Program-made: the position numbers and the translations under genes
Notes under the pieces: model-generated
What the model was told of the DNA's origin: nothing
The model's input: only the letters and a program-made list of their open reading frames with translations
Databases searched by the model: none
Assembly: GCF_017354945.1 (NCBI RefSeq)
Contig: NZ_CP071503.1
Span: forward strand, 2,480,001 to 2,544,000
Direction of reading: 5' to 3'
Origin: Shewanella avicenniae
Lineage (GTDB): Bacteria; Pseudomonadota; Gammaproteobacteria; Enterobacterales; Shewanellaceae
Length of the DNA stretch: 64,000 bases
Part shown: piece after piece, positions 18,885 to 29,288 of the stretch
How the letters are laid out: each line of letters begins with the position of its first letter
Position numbering within the stretch: the first letter of the stretch is position 1

Positions 18885-19436
18885 TTAGTGACTGGCAAAA
18901 ACGGTAAACGATAACAACTGCTTAGAGAGAAACTCCCGGGTGTCGGCATCCACCAATTGCAACTCTTCAACCTTAGTGTGAACTTGGCCAATCATCGCTT
19001 CCGGCTTGTTTAGTACTTTGGCGTCAAAAAACACCAAAATTTGTCGCAGATGATACTGCATACGCGCGCCACCAAAATTACCGGGCGAACCACTGACAAT
19101 CATCACCGGCTTCCCTGCAATCGGCTGTGGATTGCAACGTGACAGCCAATCGAGCGCATTTTTTAAAACGCCCGGCACTGAGTAGTTATATTCCGGCGAG
19201 ACAATGATTAAACCATCAGCCGCTGCAATCGCATTTGCCATCGTGGTGACCGCTTCGGGCATGCCTTGCTCTTGAATATCGGCGTTATACAGCGGAAATT
19301 CGCCGATTGAACCGAGCTGAGACACTTGTACGTTAGCAGGGGCTAACTCAGGTAAGGCGCGGGTAATTGCCGCATGATAAGACCCTTGACGCAAACTGCC
19401 GGTTAACACCACAAACTGCTGCTTTTGTTGACTCAT
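18885..19436 (-). CDS. NAD(P)H-dependent FMN reductase
   Basis: Flavodoxin-like FMN reductase of the ChrR/YieF/NfsB-like SsuE superfamily, 183 aa. The FMN phosphate-binding loop is GSLRQGSYH (residues about 13-21) and the isoalloxazine-binding motif is VSPEYNYSVPGVLKNALDW. GSPGNFGGARM near residue 120 also fits. Such enzymes reduce quinones, chromate or flavin; the physiological substrate is unknown here. It is monocistronic, convergent with the GNAT gene. Confidence 0.87.
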   Translation of the reverse strand: MSQQKQQFVVLTGSLRQGSYHAAITRALPELAPANVQVSQLGSIGEFPLYNADIQEQGMPEAVTTMANAIAAADGLIIVSPEYNYSVPGVLKNALDWLSRCNPQPIAGKPVMIVSGSPGNFGGARMQYHLRQILVFFDAKVLNKPEAMIGQVHTKVEELQLVDADTREFLSKQLLSFTVFASH

Positions 19437-19541
19437 GATAACTCCCTATCTTAAATCCCTATCGTTAGTTCCTGGTCTTTAGTTTGCTAAAGACGCAAAC
19501 GAGATAAATAGCACTCTCACACCACTATCCCGCGCAACCAG

Positions 19542-20681
19542 CTATTCAGCAAGCGGTTTATTGGGCGCTGGCGGTTGTGGAATTGGAGGCTCGAATGAAA
19601 CTGGCACCGGCGCTTCCAGGTAGAGCGAACGCGTTGGATAAGCAAACACAATATTGTGCTCTGCAAACTGCCTTACCAGCGCTAAATTAATCTGCTGCTG
19701 AGCATCCATATAAACGTTGTAGTCGGCACTTTTTACGTAATACACCACTTCAAAATCGAGCGATGAATTACCAAATTTAAAGAAGTGCGCTCGGTCAAAC
19801 TGGGTGGTTTCCAGACCGTCGATAATACTGCGCACTATTTCTGGGATCTGCGCCAGTTGATCGGCGGAGGTTTGGTAGAGCACCCCGAAGGAAAACACGA
19901 CCCGCCGCTGCTCCATGCGCTTGTAATTTCGCACTCTGGCGGACAACAAATCACTGTTTGAAAACACAATCTGCTCGCCGCCTAAACTGCTAATACGGGT
20001 AGTTTTCAGGCCGATATTGGCAACCACGCCCATGTAATCGCCCACCACGATAAAGTCGCCAATTTCAAACGGCTTATCGATGATGATGGATAAACTGGCA
20101 AACAGATCGCCCAAAATATTCTGCACTGCCAACGCAACCGCGACACCGCCGACACCGAGTCCTGCCACCAATGCGGTCACATCAATCCCGATATTATCGA
20201 GGGTTAATAGCAGGATAATCGCCCAAATCACCAACCGACTTAAAAACGACACAGCAGCCAGACTGGTCGCGGCGGCAGCGTTAGTTTCTAACGCATGCTG
20301 GCGTGAATGTTGAATCACTTTAGCGGCGGCAGCAGAAAACCAAATCCCCAATTGCAGAAAAAACGCGATAGTCGCGAACACGTACAATCCTTTTGCAGCC
20401 CCTTTAGGAAGCTCCAACCAGTTCGCCGCAAACAGGGTTAAAGGAAAAAAGAGAATAACAATGTAGGTTTGTTGCAGCGCCGCGTTGATGGCATCAACAA
20501 AAGTCAGCTTAAGCCGTCGAGCGATTGCATCGAGCCGATTGAGTACCAACCACTTCAGCAACACAGTAACCACCATGCCCACCAGCAGAATGCCGATAGC
20601 CACTATCCACTCAGACAATTCATTACCGAGAATGGGAAATCCTAATTGGTTGGCAACGTTATCGATATATTCGGTATCCAT
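19542..20681 (-). CDS. MscS-family mechanosensitive channel
   Basis: Small-conductance mechanosensitive channel-like protein, 379 aa, with five predicted transmembrane helices before the pore helix. The pore-lining TM3 and hinge are visible in GVGGVAVALAVQNILGDLFAS (about residues 176-197). This is followed by the beta domain DKPFEIGDFIVVGDYMGVVANIGLKTTRI and the alpha/beta C-terminal domain. A Pro-rich cytoplasmic tail ends the protein. It likely releases solutes on osmotic downshock. Confidence 0.88.
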   Translation of the reverse strand: MDTEYIDNVANQLGFPILGNELSEWIVAIGILLVGMVVTVLLKWLVLNRLDAIARRLKLTFVDAINAALQQTYIVILFFPLTLFAANWLELPKGAAKGLYVFATIAFFLQLGIWFSAAAAKVIQHSRQHALETNAAAATSLAAVSFLSRLVIWAIILLLTLDNIGIDVTALVAGLGVGGVAVALAVQNILGDLFASLSIIIDKPFEIGDFIVVGDYMGVVANIGLKTTRISSLGGEQIVFSNSDLLSARVRNYKRMEQRRVVFSFGVLYQTSADQLAQIPEIVRSIIDGLETTQFDRAHFFKFGNSSLDFEVVYYVKSADYNVYMDAQQQINLALVRQFAEHNIVFAYPTRSLYLEAPVPVSFEPPIPQPPAPNKPLAE

Positions 20682-21072
20682 AAGCCCTCGCTCCTATCCT
20701 TAGCCAATCTCAGTGATTTATGCTGGCATAGATCGACGGCAAAGATCAAAAAAGCACCTGTTAGCTGTTAAATGTGATTTACAAATGATTAACATGTGAG
20801 GATAACGGCAGATGCAAATTCATGATGCAAACTGCCATGCGCCTATCTGAGTTTCACGCAGCAACTTTCAGGGCAATTTTTTAGAGATAGTGACTTAAGT
20901 TGGCCACCGAAAAACGAGCAGTTAACGGAGCGATTGTGCAACTAATCATCAGCTAACACTAAACCGCACTCCCGTTAAACTTCACTTCAGATTCAATTAA
21001 TTAGTAACTGAGATACTTGCTCTCGGTTAGTTACCAGCCTCTGTTTTATTTTCTTTTTCACAGTCGCTTCTT

Positions 21073-21098
21073 AGAGCCTGCTTGCAGGCTCTTTTTTT
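21073..21098 (+). terminator. Orphan rho-independent terminator
   Basis: AGAGCCTGC (21073-21081) pairs perfectly with GCAGGCTCT (21084-21092) around TT, followed by a run of seven T. No coding sequence on the plus strand lies upstream within 2 kb, so it may end a small RNA. Confidence 0.8.
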
Positions 21099-21152
21099 AT
21101 GCCTAAAACCACCTACATCAGTGCAATCGACTATGCTTAAATGATTACCGCC

Positions 21153-21164
21153 AAGGAGGTGATC
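21153..21164 (+). promoter_or_regulatory. Twelve-base Shine-Dalgarno sequence
   Basis: AAGGAGGTGATC is complementary over all twelve bases to the 3' end of gammaproteobacterial 16S rRNA (GATCACCTCCTT) and directly abuts ATG 21165. It decides the start of the DUF4250 gene. Confidence 0.85.
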
Positions 21165-21353
21165 ATGGAGAAATTATCTGAGTTGCCACCGGAAATATTA
21201 CTCGGCATCGTCAATGAAAAACTGCGTTTGTTATGTGGTGATCGTAACGAGTTATTCTACGAACTGGACATTACACCACAGCTGTTAGAACGTAAATTGG
21301 CGCAGTTTGGTTATGAATACGACATGATAACCAACCAATATAAACGCCATTAA
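21165..21353 (+). CDS. DUF4250 domain-containing protein
   Basis: A 62-aa protein matching the DUF4250 pattern: LPPEILLGIVNEKLRLLCGDRNELFYELDI and LERKLAQFGYEYD..TNQY. The family is small, mostly single-domain, and of unknown function. The ATG at 21165 is used because the Shine-Dalgarno ends right before it; an in-frame ATG at 21141 would add eight residues that encode the Shine-Dalgarno itself. It is convergent with topB. Confidence 0.85.
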   Translation: MEKLSELPPEILLGIVNEKLRLLCGDRNELFYELDITPQLLERKLAQFGYEYDMITNQYKRH

Positions 21354-21399
21354 TCGGCAAATTAGCGCGCCCTATTTGCACCCAAAGTACTGCGCCAGC

Positions 21400-23466
21400 T
21401 TAATTTGATTGAGCACGACTTTTACGACCTGTAGTTTTACTTGTCGACGCCTTGGTTGTTCCTGTTTTAGTACTTCCAGTTTTGGTTGCACTGGTTCGTG
21501 CCGTTCTCGCTTTTGCTGCTCCCGCCTTGGATGCCATTCCCGCTTTACTGCGATAACTTTTCTTTCTGAATGCCGGTTTTTGCGCTTTCACGCCCGCCAA
21601 CGCTGTGGGTAATTGCTGACAAGCCTCTGATACCAATTGGGTAATAGATTGCAGTAACGGCTGCATAAACGCCTGATAGTTGAGTTCTTTCTGACAGATG
21701 GCATCTAGTCGGCTTTCCCATTGCGCCGTCATATCCGGTAAGGTCGCCGACAGCGGCAAACTGTGGATCAGACCTTTACCAGCATCAGTCGCCAAAATCG
21801 CTTTGCCTTGCCGTTGTAGAAAGCCCCGCTTAAACAGCAATTCGATAATGCCTGCGCGCGTTGCTTCTGTGCCCAACCCATCAGTATCTTTGAGAATTTT
21901 ACGGATCTCTTTATCTGTCACGTAACGGCTGATACCGGTCATTGCGGCAAGCAGGGTTGCATCGGTAAAGTGCTTTGGCGGTTGCGTTGTTTTTTCAACC
22001 ACTTCTCCGCGTAAACAGCGCAGCAGTTGCCCAACGGTTAGCTTAGGTAATAAGCCGCAAGCCTCATCATCATCTTGCTCATTGTCCTGCTCTTTGGTGC
22101 GGAATAACTGCTTCCAACCGGCTTGCTGCTCGCGTTTGCTACTGGCTTTAAAGTGGCCACCCGCAATGTCGATAGTGACCCGCGTGTCCCAATAAAGATA
22201 TGAAGGGTAAAACTGCGCCAAATATTGCCGTGCCGCTTGCAAATACACTTGCCGCTCGCGGTTTGAAAGTACCGCTAAATTGGCGACCTTTTCGGTAGGA
22301 ATAATCGCATGGTGGGCGTCAACTTTACTGTCATCCCAAGCTTTGGATTTGAGGCTTGGATTCGGTGCTTCAGCGCCCGCAAGCAACTCCACGGCACCTT
22401 GGCTAATCGCAGCTAACACCTTGGGGGCATCGCTAAATTGCGCCAGCGGCAGATGACGGCTATCAGAACGCGGATACGTCAGCAATTTGTGTCGTTCATA
22501 AAGCGATTGGGCGGTATCAAGCACCTCTTTGGCACTCATCCCAAAGCGTTTATTGCAGTCAATCTGCAGCGCTGACAAGTTGTAAGGCAATGGCGCAGCT
22601 TGCCGTTTTTGCTGCTCATCGACACTCAGCACTTTGGCTGGCTGGTTGCTGATACGGCGGGCAACATTTTCCGCCAAGCCCTTGGCCAGCACCCGGCCTT
22701 CATCATCTTGCCATTGCTGACACGCCTCACTGGGTTGCCACTTCGCGCTAAATAGGGTTTCCGCATCGCTGGCGTTATCCGCTAGGTGCGCCAACACCTC
22801 ATAAAAAGGTTTTGCTTGAAACGCGGCGATCTCTTCATCGCGACGCACCACCAGTCCTAACACCGGCGTTTGCACCCGGCCAACCGACAACACCCCTTGA
22901 TAACCCACTTTGCGGCCCTGCAGCGTAAAGGCGCGCGTCATGTTCATGCCATACAGCCAATCTGCTCGGCTGCGGGCTAAAGCAGAGGTGGACAGAGGAA
23001 TAAATTCACGATTACTGCGCAGTTGACTTAATGCCTTTTTAACCGCGCTAGGGTTTAAGTCATTGATTAATAATCGTTGTGCATTAGCCAACTTGGCAGA
23101 ACTGACCTTAAGATAAGACAGCACCTCATCCACCAGCAGTTGCCCTTCTCGGTCAGGATCGCCCGCATGAACCAACTGTTGCGCTTGCCCGAGCAGCTTT
23201 TTTAGTACCGATAATTGGCTACGGGTATTCGCCTTGGGTTTTAGTTGCCACTGTTCGGGCACAATCGGCAGATGCTCAAGCTTCCACGATTTATAGGCCG
23301 CATCGTAAGCGTCAGGCTCCGCTTGCTCAAGCAGATGCCCAACACACCATGAGACACAGTCACCATTGGCGGCCTCTAAATAACCATCATGCTTTTTCAA
23401 CGGTTTAGGCAACACATCGGCAATGGCGCGCCCGAGACTCGGCTTTTCGGCGATATATAGAATCAT
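21400..23466 (-). CDS. topB: DNA topoisomerase III
   Basis: Type IA topoisomerase, 688 aa, relaxing negatively supercoiled DNA and decatenating precatenanes. The TOPRIM domain starts MILYIAEKPSLGRAIADVLP and holds the metal motif GDPDREGQ at about residues 102-109. The active-site Tyr is in LLTYPRSDS (about residue 331; E. coli Tyr328). The C-terminal ~60 residues are a Lys/Thr/Ser-rich low-complexity tail (for example KTGSTKTGTTKAS) that probably binds DNA. It is monocistronic. Confidence 0.95.
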   Translation of the reverse strand: MILYIAEKPSLGRAIADVLPKPLKKHDGYLEAANGDCVSWCVGHLLEQAEPDAYDAAYKSWKLEHLPIVPEQWQLKPKANTRSQLSVLKKLLGQAQQLVHAGDPDREGQLLVDEVLSYLKVSSAKLANAQRLLINDLNPSAVKKALSQLRSNREFIPLSTSALARSRADWLYGMNMTRAFTLQGRKVGYQGVLSVGRVQTPVLGLVVRRDEEIAAFQAKPFYEVLAHLADNASDAETLFSAKWQPSEACQQWQDDEGRVLAKGLAENVARRISNQPAKVLSVDEQQKRQAAPLPYNLSALQIDCNKRFGMSAKEVLDTAQSLYERHKLLTYPRSDSRHLPLAQFSDAPKVLAAISQGAVELLAGAEAPNPSLKSKAWDDSKVDAHHAIIPTEKVANLAVLSNRERQVYLQAARQYLAQFYPSYLYWDTRVTIDIAGGHFKASSKREQQAGWKQLFRTKEQDNEQDDDEACGLLPKLTVGQLLRCLRGEVVEKTTQPPKHFTDATLLAAMTGISRYVTDKEIRKILKDTDGLGTEATRAGIIELLFKRGFLQRQGKAILATDAGKGLIHSLPLSATLPDMTAQWESRLDAICQKELNYQAFMQPLLQSITQLVSEACQQLPTALAGVKAQKPAFRKKSYRSKAGMASKAGAAKARTARTSATKTGSTKTGTTKASTSKTTGRKSRAQSN

Positions 23467-23717
23467 GGTGACAAATACTGTATGAAATTACAGTAACGTT
23501 AGCGAATCGCGCGCAAAAGTTCAAACATTCTGTCGATGATCGACTTGGACAAGCCCCATCTCGCCGAAAAATAACCCAGTCGAAATGTAAATTGTCACGC
23601 TTCCAGCAAACCACGCTGCAATTTGTCATGCCGTTGTGGCTATACTGCTGCCAGCCTCAAATTTCGCATTTGCTGTTTTAGCAAATCAACAAGGACTCGA
23701 AAATAAAGGTGAAAGCT

Positions 23718-25592
23718 ATGCCATATAAACTAAAAAAATCTCTCATTACTGCAGCATTACTCTCTGCAGGATTGGCATCAACCGCGTATGCAGCAGTACC
23801 CGCGCTAACCGTCGAAAACGGTCAGATACTCAGTGGTGGTGAACAGAAAAGTTTTGCGGGTAACAGTTTCTTTTGGAGTAACAGCGGCTGGGGCCAAGAG
23901 AAGATGTACAACGCCGATGTGGTGGCGTGGCTCAAAAACGATTGGCAAACCAGCATAGTGCGAGTTGCACTTGGCGCCGATGAAGGCGGCTCTTATCTCG
24001 ATGATCCGGCGGGTAACCTCGCCAGAATTACCACAGTGGTCGATGCTGCTATCGCCAACGATCTTTATGTGATTATCGACTTTCACTCCCACCATGCCGA
24101 AGACAAAAAGGCCGCCGCGATTAAATTTTTTACGGAGATGGCACAGCGTTACGGCAGTTATAACAACGTTATTTACGAAATCTATAACGAGCCGTTGCCC
24201 ACCAGTTGGTCGAATGTAATCAAGCCTTACGCAGTTGACGTGATTAATGCCATTCGCAGCATAGATCCCGATAACCTGATTGTGGTCGGCACGCCAACAT
24301 GGTCGCAAGATGTTGATGTGGCCTCTCAAGATCCAATTAATGCCACCAACATCGCCTATGCATTCCACTTCTACGCTGGCACGCACGGGCAATCACTGCG
24401 CAACAAGGCACTGACTGCAATGAACAATGGTATTGCCTTGATGGTTACCGAATGGGGTGCAGTCAATGCAGACGGCAACGGTAACGTGGCCGAAGCCAGT
24501 GTGAATGAGTGGATGAACTTTCTTGCCAGCAACAACCTGACTCATTTGAACTGGGCTGTCAGCGATAAAAATGAAGGTGCTTCAATCATCAAACCCGGCG
24601 TCAATCCGCGTGGCAACTGGCGCGATGAAGATTTAACGGCATCCGGCACGCTGGTGAAACAGATCATCGCCAACTGGGGAACGGCTATTGATAGCACTGA
24701 TGACGGTGAAGACTCACCAACGCCGACACCATCTGAGCCAACCACTCCGCCAACGGGCGAGCCGCAACCAGCAACTGACGTCACAGCCAACTGTGAGCAT
24801 GTTATCACCAATCGTTGGAGTGGCGGTTTTCAGGGGGCGATTCGCATCAGCAACAACAGCGACAATCCGCTCAATGGCTGGCAAGTACATTGGAACTACA
24901 GCGATGGCACGGTTATCAGCCAAAGTTGGGGAGCAAATCTCAGCGGTAATTACAGCGCCAGCAACGTGGATTGGAACGGCACGATCGCACCACATACCAC
25001 GGTTGAGATGGGCTTTATCGCCAATGGCGAAGGCAACGCCAGCGCAGTAACCGGCGATGTTTGTCAGTTGGCGGCAGCGGGCAACAATAATGCCGACGAT
25101 ACCGGTTCTGATGGTACCGAACCGGGCGATGCTGGCACTGGCGATGATTCTTCCGACAACGGTAACGGCAATAGCGGGGGCACAGGCGGCGCCGATAATA
25201 ACGGCGGTGGTAATGAAGCCGAACCAACTGAGCCAGAACCAACTGAGCCAGAAGTGACTGAGCCCGAAATTACCGCGCCAGAAGCACCGCAAAACCCGAG
25301 TGGAGTAGCCAGCTGCCAATACCAAGTGACCAATCGTTGGCAAGGTGGCTTTCAAGCGGCGGTGAAAATCACCAACCTGTCTGCTAGTCCGATTAACGGC
25401 TGGCAAGTGAGTTGGCATTACGACAATGGATCAACAGTTACCAACCTGTGGAATGCGGCCTTGTCCGATAACTATTCCGCCAGCAACTTAGGTTGGAATG
25501 CCACCATTGCTCCGAATCAAACGGTCGAATTTGGCTTTACTGGCACAGGTTCAGGTGACACCGAAAGCCTTAGCGGAGAAATCTGCCAATAA
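23718..25592 (+). CDS. Secreted GH5 endoglucanase with two CBM2 modules
   Basis: Exported cellulase, 624 aa. Signal peptide residues 1-25 (cleavage after AYA), GH5 catalytic domain about 28-325 with acid/base Glu158 in YEIYNEPL and nucleophile Glu245 in VTEWGAVN. Then come a Thr/Pro linker, a CBM2 (Cys359-Cys449), a long Asp/Gly/Asn and Glu/Pro/Thr linker, and a second CBM2 (Cys533-Cys623). Each CBM2 keeps the TNRW...GGFQ and NGWQV blocks and terminal cysteines expected to form a disulphide. ATG 23718 is chosen (AAAGG eight bases upstream) over GTG 23709. It is monocistronic with its own terminator. It hydrolyses beta-1,4-glucans outside the cell. Confidence 0.93.
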   Translation: MPYKLKKSLITAALLSAGLASTAYAAVPALTVENGQILSGGEQKSFAGNSFFWSNSGWGQEKMYNADVVAWLKNDWQTSIVRVALGADEGGSYLDDPAGNLARITTVVDAAIANDLYVIIDFHSHHAEDKKAAAIKFFTEMAQRYGSYNNVIYEIYNEPLPTSWSNVIKPYAVDVINAIRSIDPDNLIVVGTPTWSQDVDVASQDPINATNIAYAFHFYAGTHGQSLRNKALTAMNNGIALMVTEWGAVNADGNGNVAEASVNEWMNFLASNNLTHLNWAVSDKNEGASIIKPGVNPRGNWRDEDLTASGTLVKQIIANWGTAIDSTDDGEDSPTPTPSEPTTPPTGEPQPATDVTANCEHVITNRWSGGFQGAIRISNNSDNPLNGWQVHWNYSDGTVISQSWGANLSGNYSASNVDWNGTIAPHTTVEMGFIANGEGNASAVTGDVCQLAAAGNNNADDTGSDGTEPGDAGTGDDSSDNGNGNSGGTGGADNNGGGNEAEPTEPEPTEPEVTEPEITAPEAPQNPSGVASCQYQVTNRWQGGFQAAVKITNLSASPINGWQVSWHYDNGSTVTNLWNAALSDNYSASNLGWNATIAPNQTVEFGFTGTGSGDTESLSGEICQ

Positions 25593-25622
25593 GCGGTGGT
25601 TAGACATTCTTATGCTGAACAC

Positions 25623-25655
25623 AAGAAAGGCGCCAAATGGCGCCTTTCTTATTTC
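25623..25655. terminator. Bidirectional terminator
   Basis: AAGAAAGGCGCCA (25623-25635) pairs perfectly with TGGCGCCTTTCTT (25638-25650). It lies between the convergent cellulase gene and fadJ. Confidence 0.9.
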
Positions 25656-25712
25656 ACCGGCAGAGAGTTAACGCTCTAAGATTTAACCCACTAAGAACTC
25701 AATCTAAAGAGA

Positions 25713-27866
25713 TTAGCAATAGAACCGGCTGTTTTCAGCGGCCATCTTTTCCAATAACGCCGCAGGTGCAAAACGGTCACCATAGCGTTGCTGATAACTC
25801 TTAAGTATTGCCACTAACTTCGCGACACCAATACGGTCGATATAACGGAACGGCCCACCCAAGAACGGCGGAAAACCGATGCCGAAAATCGCGCCAATAT
25901 CGCCATCGCGGGCGTTGGCGATAATGCCCTCTTCCAAGCAGCGAACCGCTTCGTTGAGCATCTGCACCACACAACGTTCTGACAAATTCACGTTCTCGGC
26001 ACTAGTGCCTGGAGTAATCCCCAACACTTTATAGACAGAGCCATCCACCTGCTTTTTATTGCCTTGGCGTTTGATGTGGTCAATGAGTTTCGTCTTACGA
26101 TAACTGTAGAATCCTTTACCGTTTTTACGGCCTTTGCGTTCATCAGCCAGTAAGCGTTCAAAGGCGGCAGGGGCTTGGAAACGCTCACCGAGTTCACTTT
26201 CGAGGATAGGGCCAATTTTCGCGCCAACATCAATGCCAACTTCATCGAGCAGCGTTATCGGCCCGACGGGGAAGCCAAACTTCACCAAAGCACTGTCCAA
26301 CTGCTCAATGGCATGGCCTTCCAGCAGCAATTGCGCCGCTTCATTCATATACAAGGCCAAAATACGGTTAACGTAAAAGCCGGCACCGTCTTTCACCACA
26401 ATCGGGGTTTTACCCTGCTTGCGCGCAAAAGCCACCGTAGTAGCAATGGTTTCCGCCGAGGTTTGTTCATGGGCAATTACTTCAACCAGCGGCATTTTCT
26501 CAACCGGTGAGAAATAATGCAGACCAATCACATTTTCTGGGCGACTCGCCACTGCCGCAATTTGGCCAATCGGTAATGATGAAGTATTCGAGGCAAACAC
26601 CGTTTGTTCACTGCATTCGCGCTCAATGTCTTGCACCATCTGATGCTTGAGTTTGAGATCTTCATATACGGCTTCCACTACGATGTCGGCATCTTTCACC
26701 CCCAAGTAATCCACCGTGGTGCTCATTAATGACATCTGTTTATCGCGTTGTTGCGCGCTGATATGACGCCGTTGCACGCCTTTACTGAGCAACTTATAGG
26801 CATAAGACAAAGCATTCGATAAGCCTTGCTGGCTAATGTCTTTGACTCGAACAGGGATTTTGGCTTTCGATACTGTCACAGACGCGATACCGCCGCCCAT
26901 CAAACCGCCACCGAGCACAACGGCTTTGTTCACAGTTTTTGGCTGAGCATCCGCAGCCCCGGTTTCCTTTTTCATCTCTGTGGTGGCGAAGAAGATCGAT
27001 CTGAGCGCTGCGGATTCTGGCGTCATTACCAGCTCACCAAAATAGCGTGCTTCAGTGGCTAAACCTGCAGCCATGCCTTCATCTGCGCCAATGCGAATTG
27101 CTTCAATGATTCGTAAGGGGGCCGGATAGTTACCTTTGGTTTTATGCTCTACCTGCTTGCGTGCTTGGTCGAACAGAATATTGCGACCAAAGTGGCTGGT
27201 TTCTAGGGCGATTTCCATTGCTGAGCGCTTGCGTTTCTGGCGACTTTTCCCCGATTGAACCAATTTAATTGCTGCTTCGAGCAAAATCGTATTGGGCACC
27301 ACATCATCGACCAACCCCAGTTTCAGCGCTTGTTTGGCGCGTAACTGTTTGCCGGTCAGCATCATATCCAGCGCTTTTGCGATGCCTACTAACCGTGGCA
27401 ACCGCTGAGTACCGCCGCTGCCGGGCAATAAGCCAAGTTGCACTTCAGGCAAGCCCAGCACTGTTTTCGCATCATCACTACACACCCGCTTATGGCAGGC
27501 CAGTGCCAGCTCTAAACCGCCCCCCAAACAGGCGCCGTGAATCGCCGCAACCACCGGCATAGCAAGGTTTTCAAGTTCGGCAAATAGCTTGTGCCCAGCT
27601 AACGACAAGGCACTGGCTTTGTCGCTGGTATCGCAAGCGTCCAACATGGAGATATCAGCGCCCGCGACAAATGAATCCTTTTTGCCGGAGATCAGCACCA
27701 GCCCTTTGATGCTGCTGTCACTGCGGATCTGCTGCAGCAGTTCGCTCATTTCCGGCACAAATTCCGCTTTCAGAGTATTCATGCTGTCACCCACCACATC
27801 CATGGTCAGCAACGCGATTCCGTCTTCACGACGACTGAGTGAAAAGGTGTTCGTTGAGGTCGTCAT
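25713..27866 (-). CDS. fadJ: Fatty acid oxidation complex subunit alpha FadJ
   Basis: Multifunctional beta-oxidation protein, 717 aa (E. coli FadJ 714). The N-terminal enoyl-CoA hydratase/isomerase domain (residues about 1-200) shows [13 protein letters not shown] and [15 protein letters not shown] and [15 protein letters not shown]. The 3-hydroxyacyl-CoA dehydrogenase NAD domain starts at [13 protein letters not shown] (about 318). The C-terminal domain includes [14 protein letters not shown] and [14 protein letters not shown]. Its start lies one base after the fadI stop, so the two subunits are coupled. It handles anaerobic or broad chain length oxidation in enterobacteria; here it may act generally. 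Confidence 0.95.
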   Translation of the reverse strand: MTTSTNTFSLSRREDGIALLTMDVVGDSMNTLKAEFVPEMSELLQQIRSDSSIKGLVLISGKKDSFVAGADISMLDACDTSDKASALSLAGHKLFAELENLAMPVVAAIHGACLGGGLELALACHKRVCSDDAKTVLGLPEVQLGLLPGSGGTQRLPRLVGIAKALDMMLTGKQLRAKQALKLGLVDDVVPNTILLEAAIKLVQSGKSRQKRKRSAMEIALETSHFGRNILFDQARKQVEHKTKGNYPAPLRIIEAIRIGADEGMAAGLATEARYFGELVMTPESAALRSIFFATTEMKKETGAADAQPKTVNKAVVLGGGLMGGGIASVTVSKAKIPVRVKDISQQGLSNALSYAYKLLSKGVQRRHISAQQRDKQMSLMSTTVDYLGVKDADIVVEAVYEDLKLKHQMVQDIERECSEQTVFASNTSSLPIGQIAAVASRPENVIGLHYFSPVEKMPLVEVIAHEQTSAETIATTVAFARKQGKTPIVVKDGAGFYVNRILALYMNEAAQLLLEGHAIEQLDSALVKFGFPVGPITLLDEVGIDVGAKIGPILESELGERFQAPAAFERLLADERKGRKNGKGFYSYRKTKLIDHIKRQGNKKQVDGSVYKVLGITPGTSAENVNLSERCVVQMLNEAVRCLEEGIIANARDGDIGAIFGIGFPPFLGGPFRYIDRIGVAKLVAILKSYQQRYGDRFAPAALLEKMAAENSRFYC

Positions 27867-27867
27867 C

Positions 27868-29178
27868 TTATTCCACCTCCAAAATCATCGCAGTACCTAA
27901 GCCACCGGCGGCACATGCTGTAGTCAGTGCGGTGCCACCGCCACGACGTTTAAGTTCGTTACACACTTGGGTGATGAGTCGAGTACCGGTGGCGGCAAAT
28001 GGATGGCCGTAAGCCAACGAGCCACCCAGTACGTTAAATTTATCCATATCGATTTCACCAATAGCGCGTGCTTGCCCGAGTTGTTCTGCAGCAAATTTTT
28101 TCGAACCGAACATCTTAATATTGGCCAAAGTCTGCGCCGCAAAGGCTTCATGCATCTCGATTAAATCTAAATCTTCCAGCTGCATCCCCGCACGTTTGAG
28201 CGCCAACGGCGTCGCGTACGAAGGGCCCATCAACATGTCTTGCCAGACGTCAATTGCGGTAAAGGCGTAACTCTTAATGTAACCAATCGGCTCATAGCCC
28301 AGCGCTTTTGCCTTACCTTCACTCATCAACAACACAGCCGAGGCGCCGTCGGTAAGCGGTGTACTGGTAGCTGCGGTCACTGTGCCATGCTTTCGATCAA
28401 ACACTGGCTTAAGTTTGGCGTAGGATTCCAGCGACGAGTTATCGCGAATATTGTTGTCGCGTTCAATAAACCCTTTATAAGGCGGCACATGGGCAACCAT
28501 CACCTCTTGCGCCAGCTTGCCTTCATTCCAACTTTGGTTGGCCAGCGTATGAGAGCGATGCGCAAGTGCATCTTGATCGGCACGGCTGATGCCATGGGTT
28601 TTAGCCATCTGCTCCGCGGTTTGCCCCATCGATAGCCCCGTCGAGTATTCCGCCACCGCTGGCGGTACTGGCAAAAGATCTTTCGGGCGAATACTGGCAA
28701 TGATTTTCAAGCGCTGGCTAAGACTGCGGGCTTTGCTTAAATCTAACAGCGCAATCGCTAATTTTTTACTGACGCCAACTGGCAACAAAGAGGAGGAATC
28801 CGCGCCACCGGCAATACCGATATCAATATTGCCGCACAAAATGGACTCGGCCACATTCACCGTTGATTGGAAACTGGTGGCACAAGCTCGGGTCACACTG
28901 TAGGCATCGGTGCTAACGTGCATGCCAGTGCCCAGCACAATTTCACGGGCAATATTAGGTGCGGCTGGCATCTGCACCACTTGGCCATAGACCAGCTGTT
29001 CAACCAATTTGGCATCAATTTCAGTGCGTTGCAGCAACTCAGCGACTACCATTTTGCCTAAATCAAGCGCAGACATGCCATGAAACGCAGTAGCTTGACG
29101 CGCAAACGGCGTTCTCAACCCTGCGACAATGGCAATACGTTCACCACGAGCATTCGTTAGCTGTTGTTTGTCACTCAT
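27868..29178 (-). CDS. fadI: 3-ketoacyl-CoA thiolase FadI
   Basis: Beta subunit of the fatty acid oxidation complex, 436 aa with the start chosen here, the same length as E. coli FadI. The acyl-accepting Cys is in [11 protein letters not shown], and catalytic residues lie in [22 protein letters not shown] and TACAAGGLG. The ATG at 29178 follows AAGGA; the frame runs 37 codons further upstream but that part has no family similarity. A FadR-like operator sits about 100 bases upstream. Confidence 0.95.
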   Translation of the reverse strand: MSDKQQLTNARGERIAIVAGLRTPFARQATAFHGMSALDLGKMVVAELLQRTEIDAKLVEQLVYGQVVQMPAAPNIAREIVLGTGMHVSTDAYSVTRACATSFQSTVNVAESILCGNIDIGIAGGADSSSLLPVGVSKKLAIALLDLSKARSLSQRLKIIASIRPKDLLPVPPAVAEYSTGLSMGQTAEQMAKTHGISRADQDALAHRSHTLANQSWNEGKLAQEVMVAHVPPYKGFIERDNNIRDNSSLESYAKLKPVFDRKHGTVTAATSTPLTDGASAVLLMSEGKAKALGYEPIGYIKSYAFTAIDVWQDMLMGPSYATPLALKRAGMQLEDLDLIEMHEAFAAQTLANIKMFGSKKFAAEQLGQARAIGEIDMDKFNVLGGSLAYGHPFAATGTRLITQVCNELKRRGGGTALTTACAAGGLGTAMILEVE

Positions 29179-29271
29179 TTGTCGTCCTTTTGCACAGAAG
29201 ATCTGTCCCAGCCGTGTAGGCGATAGGCAGGTTAATCTTTCGGTTTTTGCCTTGTTCTGCCATAGCACAAC

Positions 29272-29288
29272 AACAGGTCTGACCATCA
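29272..29288 (-). promoter_or_regulatory. FadR-like operator upstream of fadIJ
   Basis: Minus strand TGATGGTCAGACCTGTT fits the FadR consensus (core TGGTCNGACNNG) at all but two informative positions. It lies 94-110 bases upstream of the fadI start. A similar site precedes fadL. Confidence 0.65.

Larger units (their letters stand above)
20682..21164. other. Intergenic region with an orphan terminator
   Basis: About 480 bases without a gene. It holds the presumed MscS promoter on the left, a strong plus-strand terminator at 21073-21098 that belongs to no annotated gene, and the DUF4250 promoter/RBS on the right. A plus-strand small RNA ending at the terminator is possible. Confidence 0.5.
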
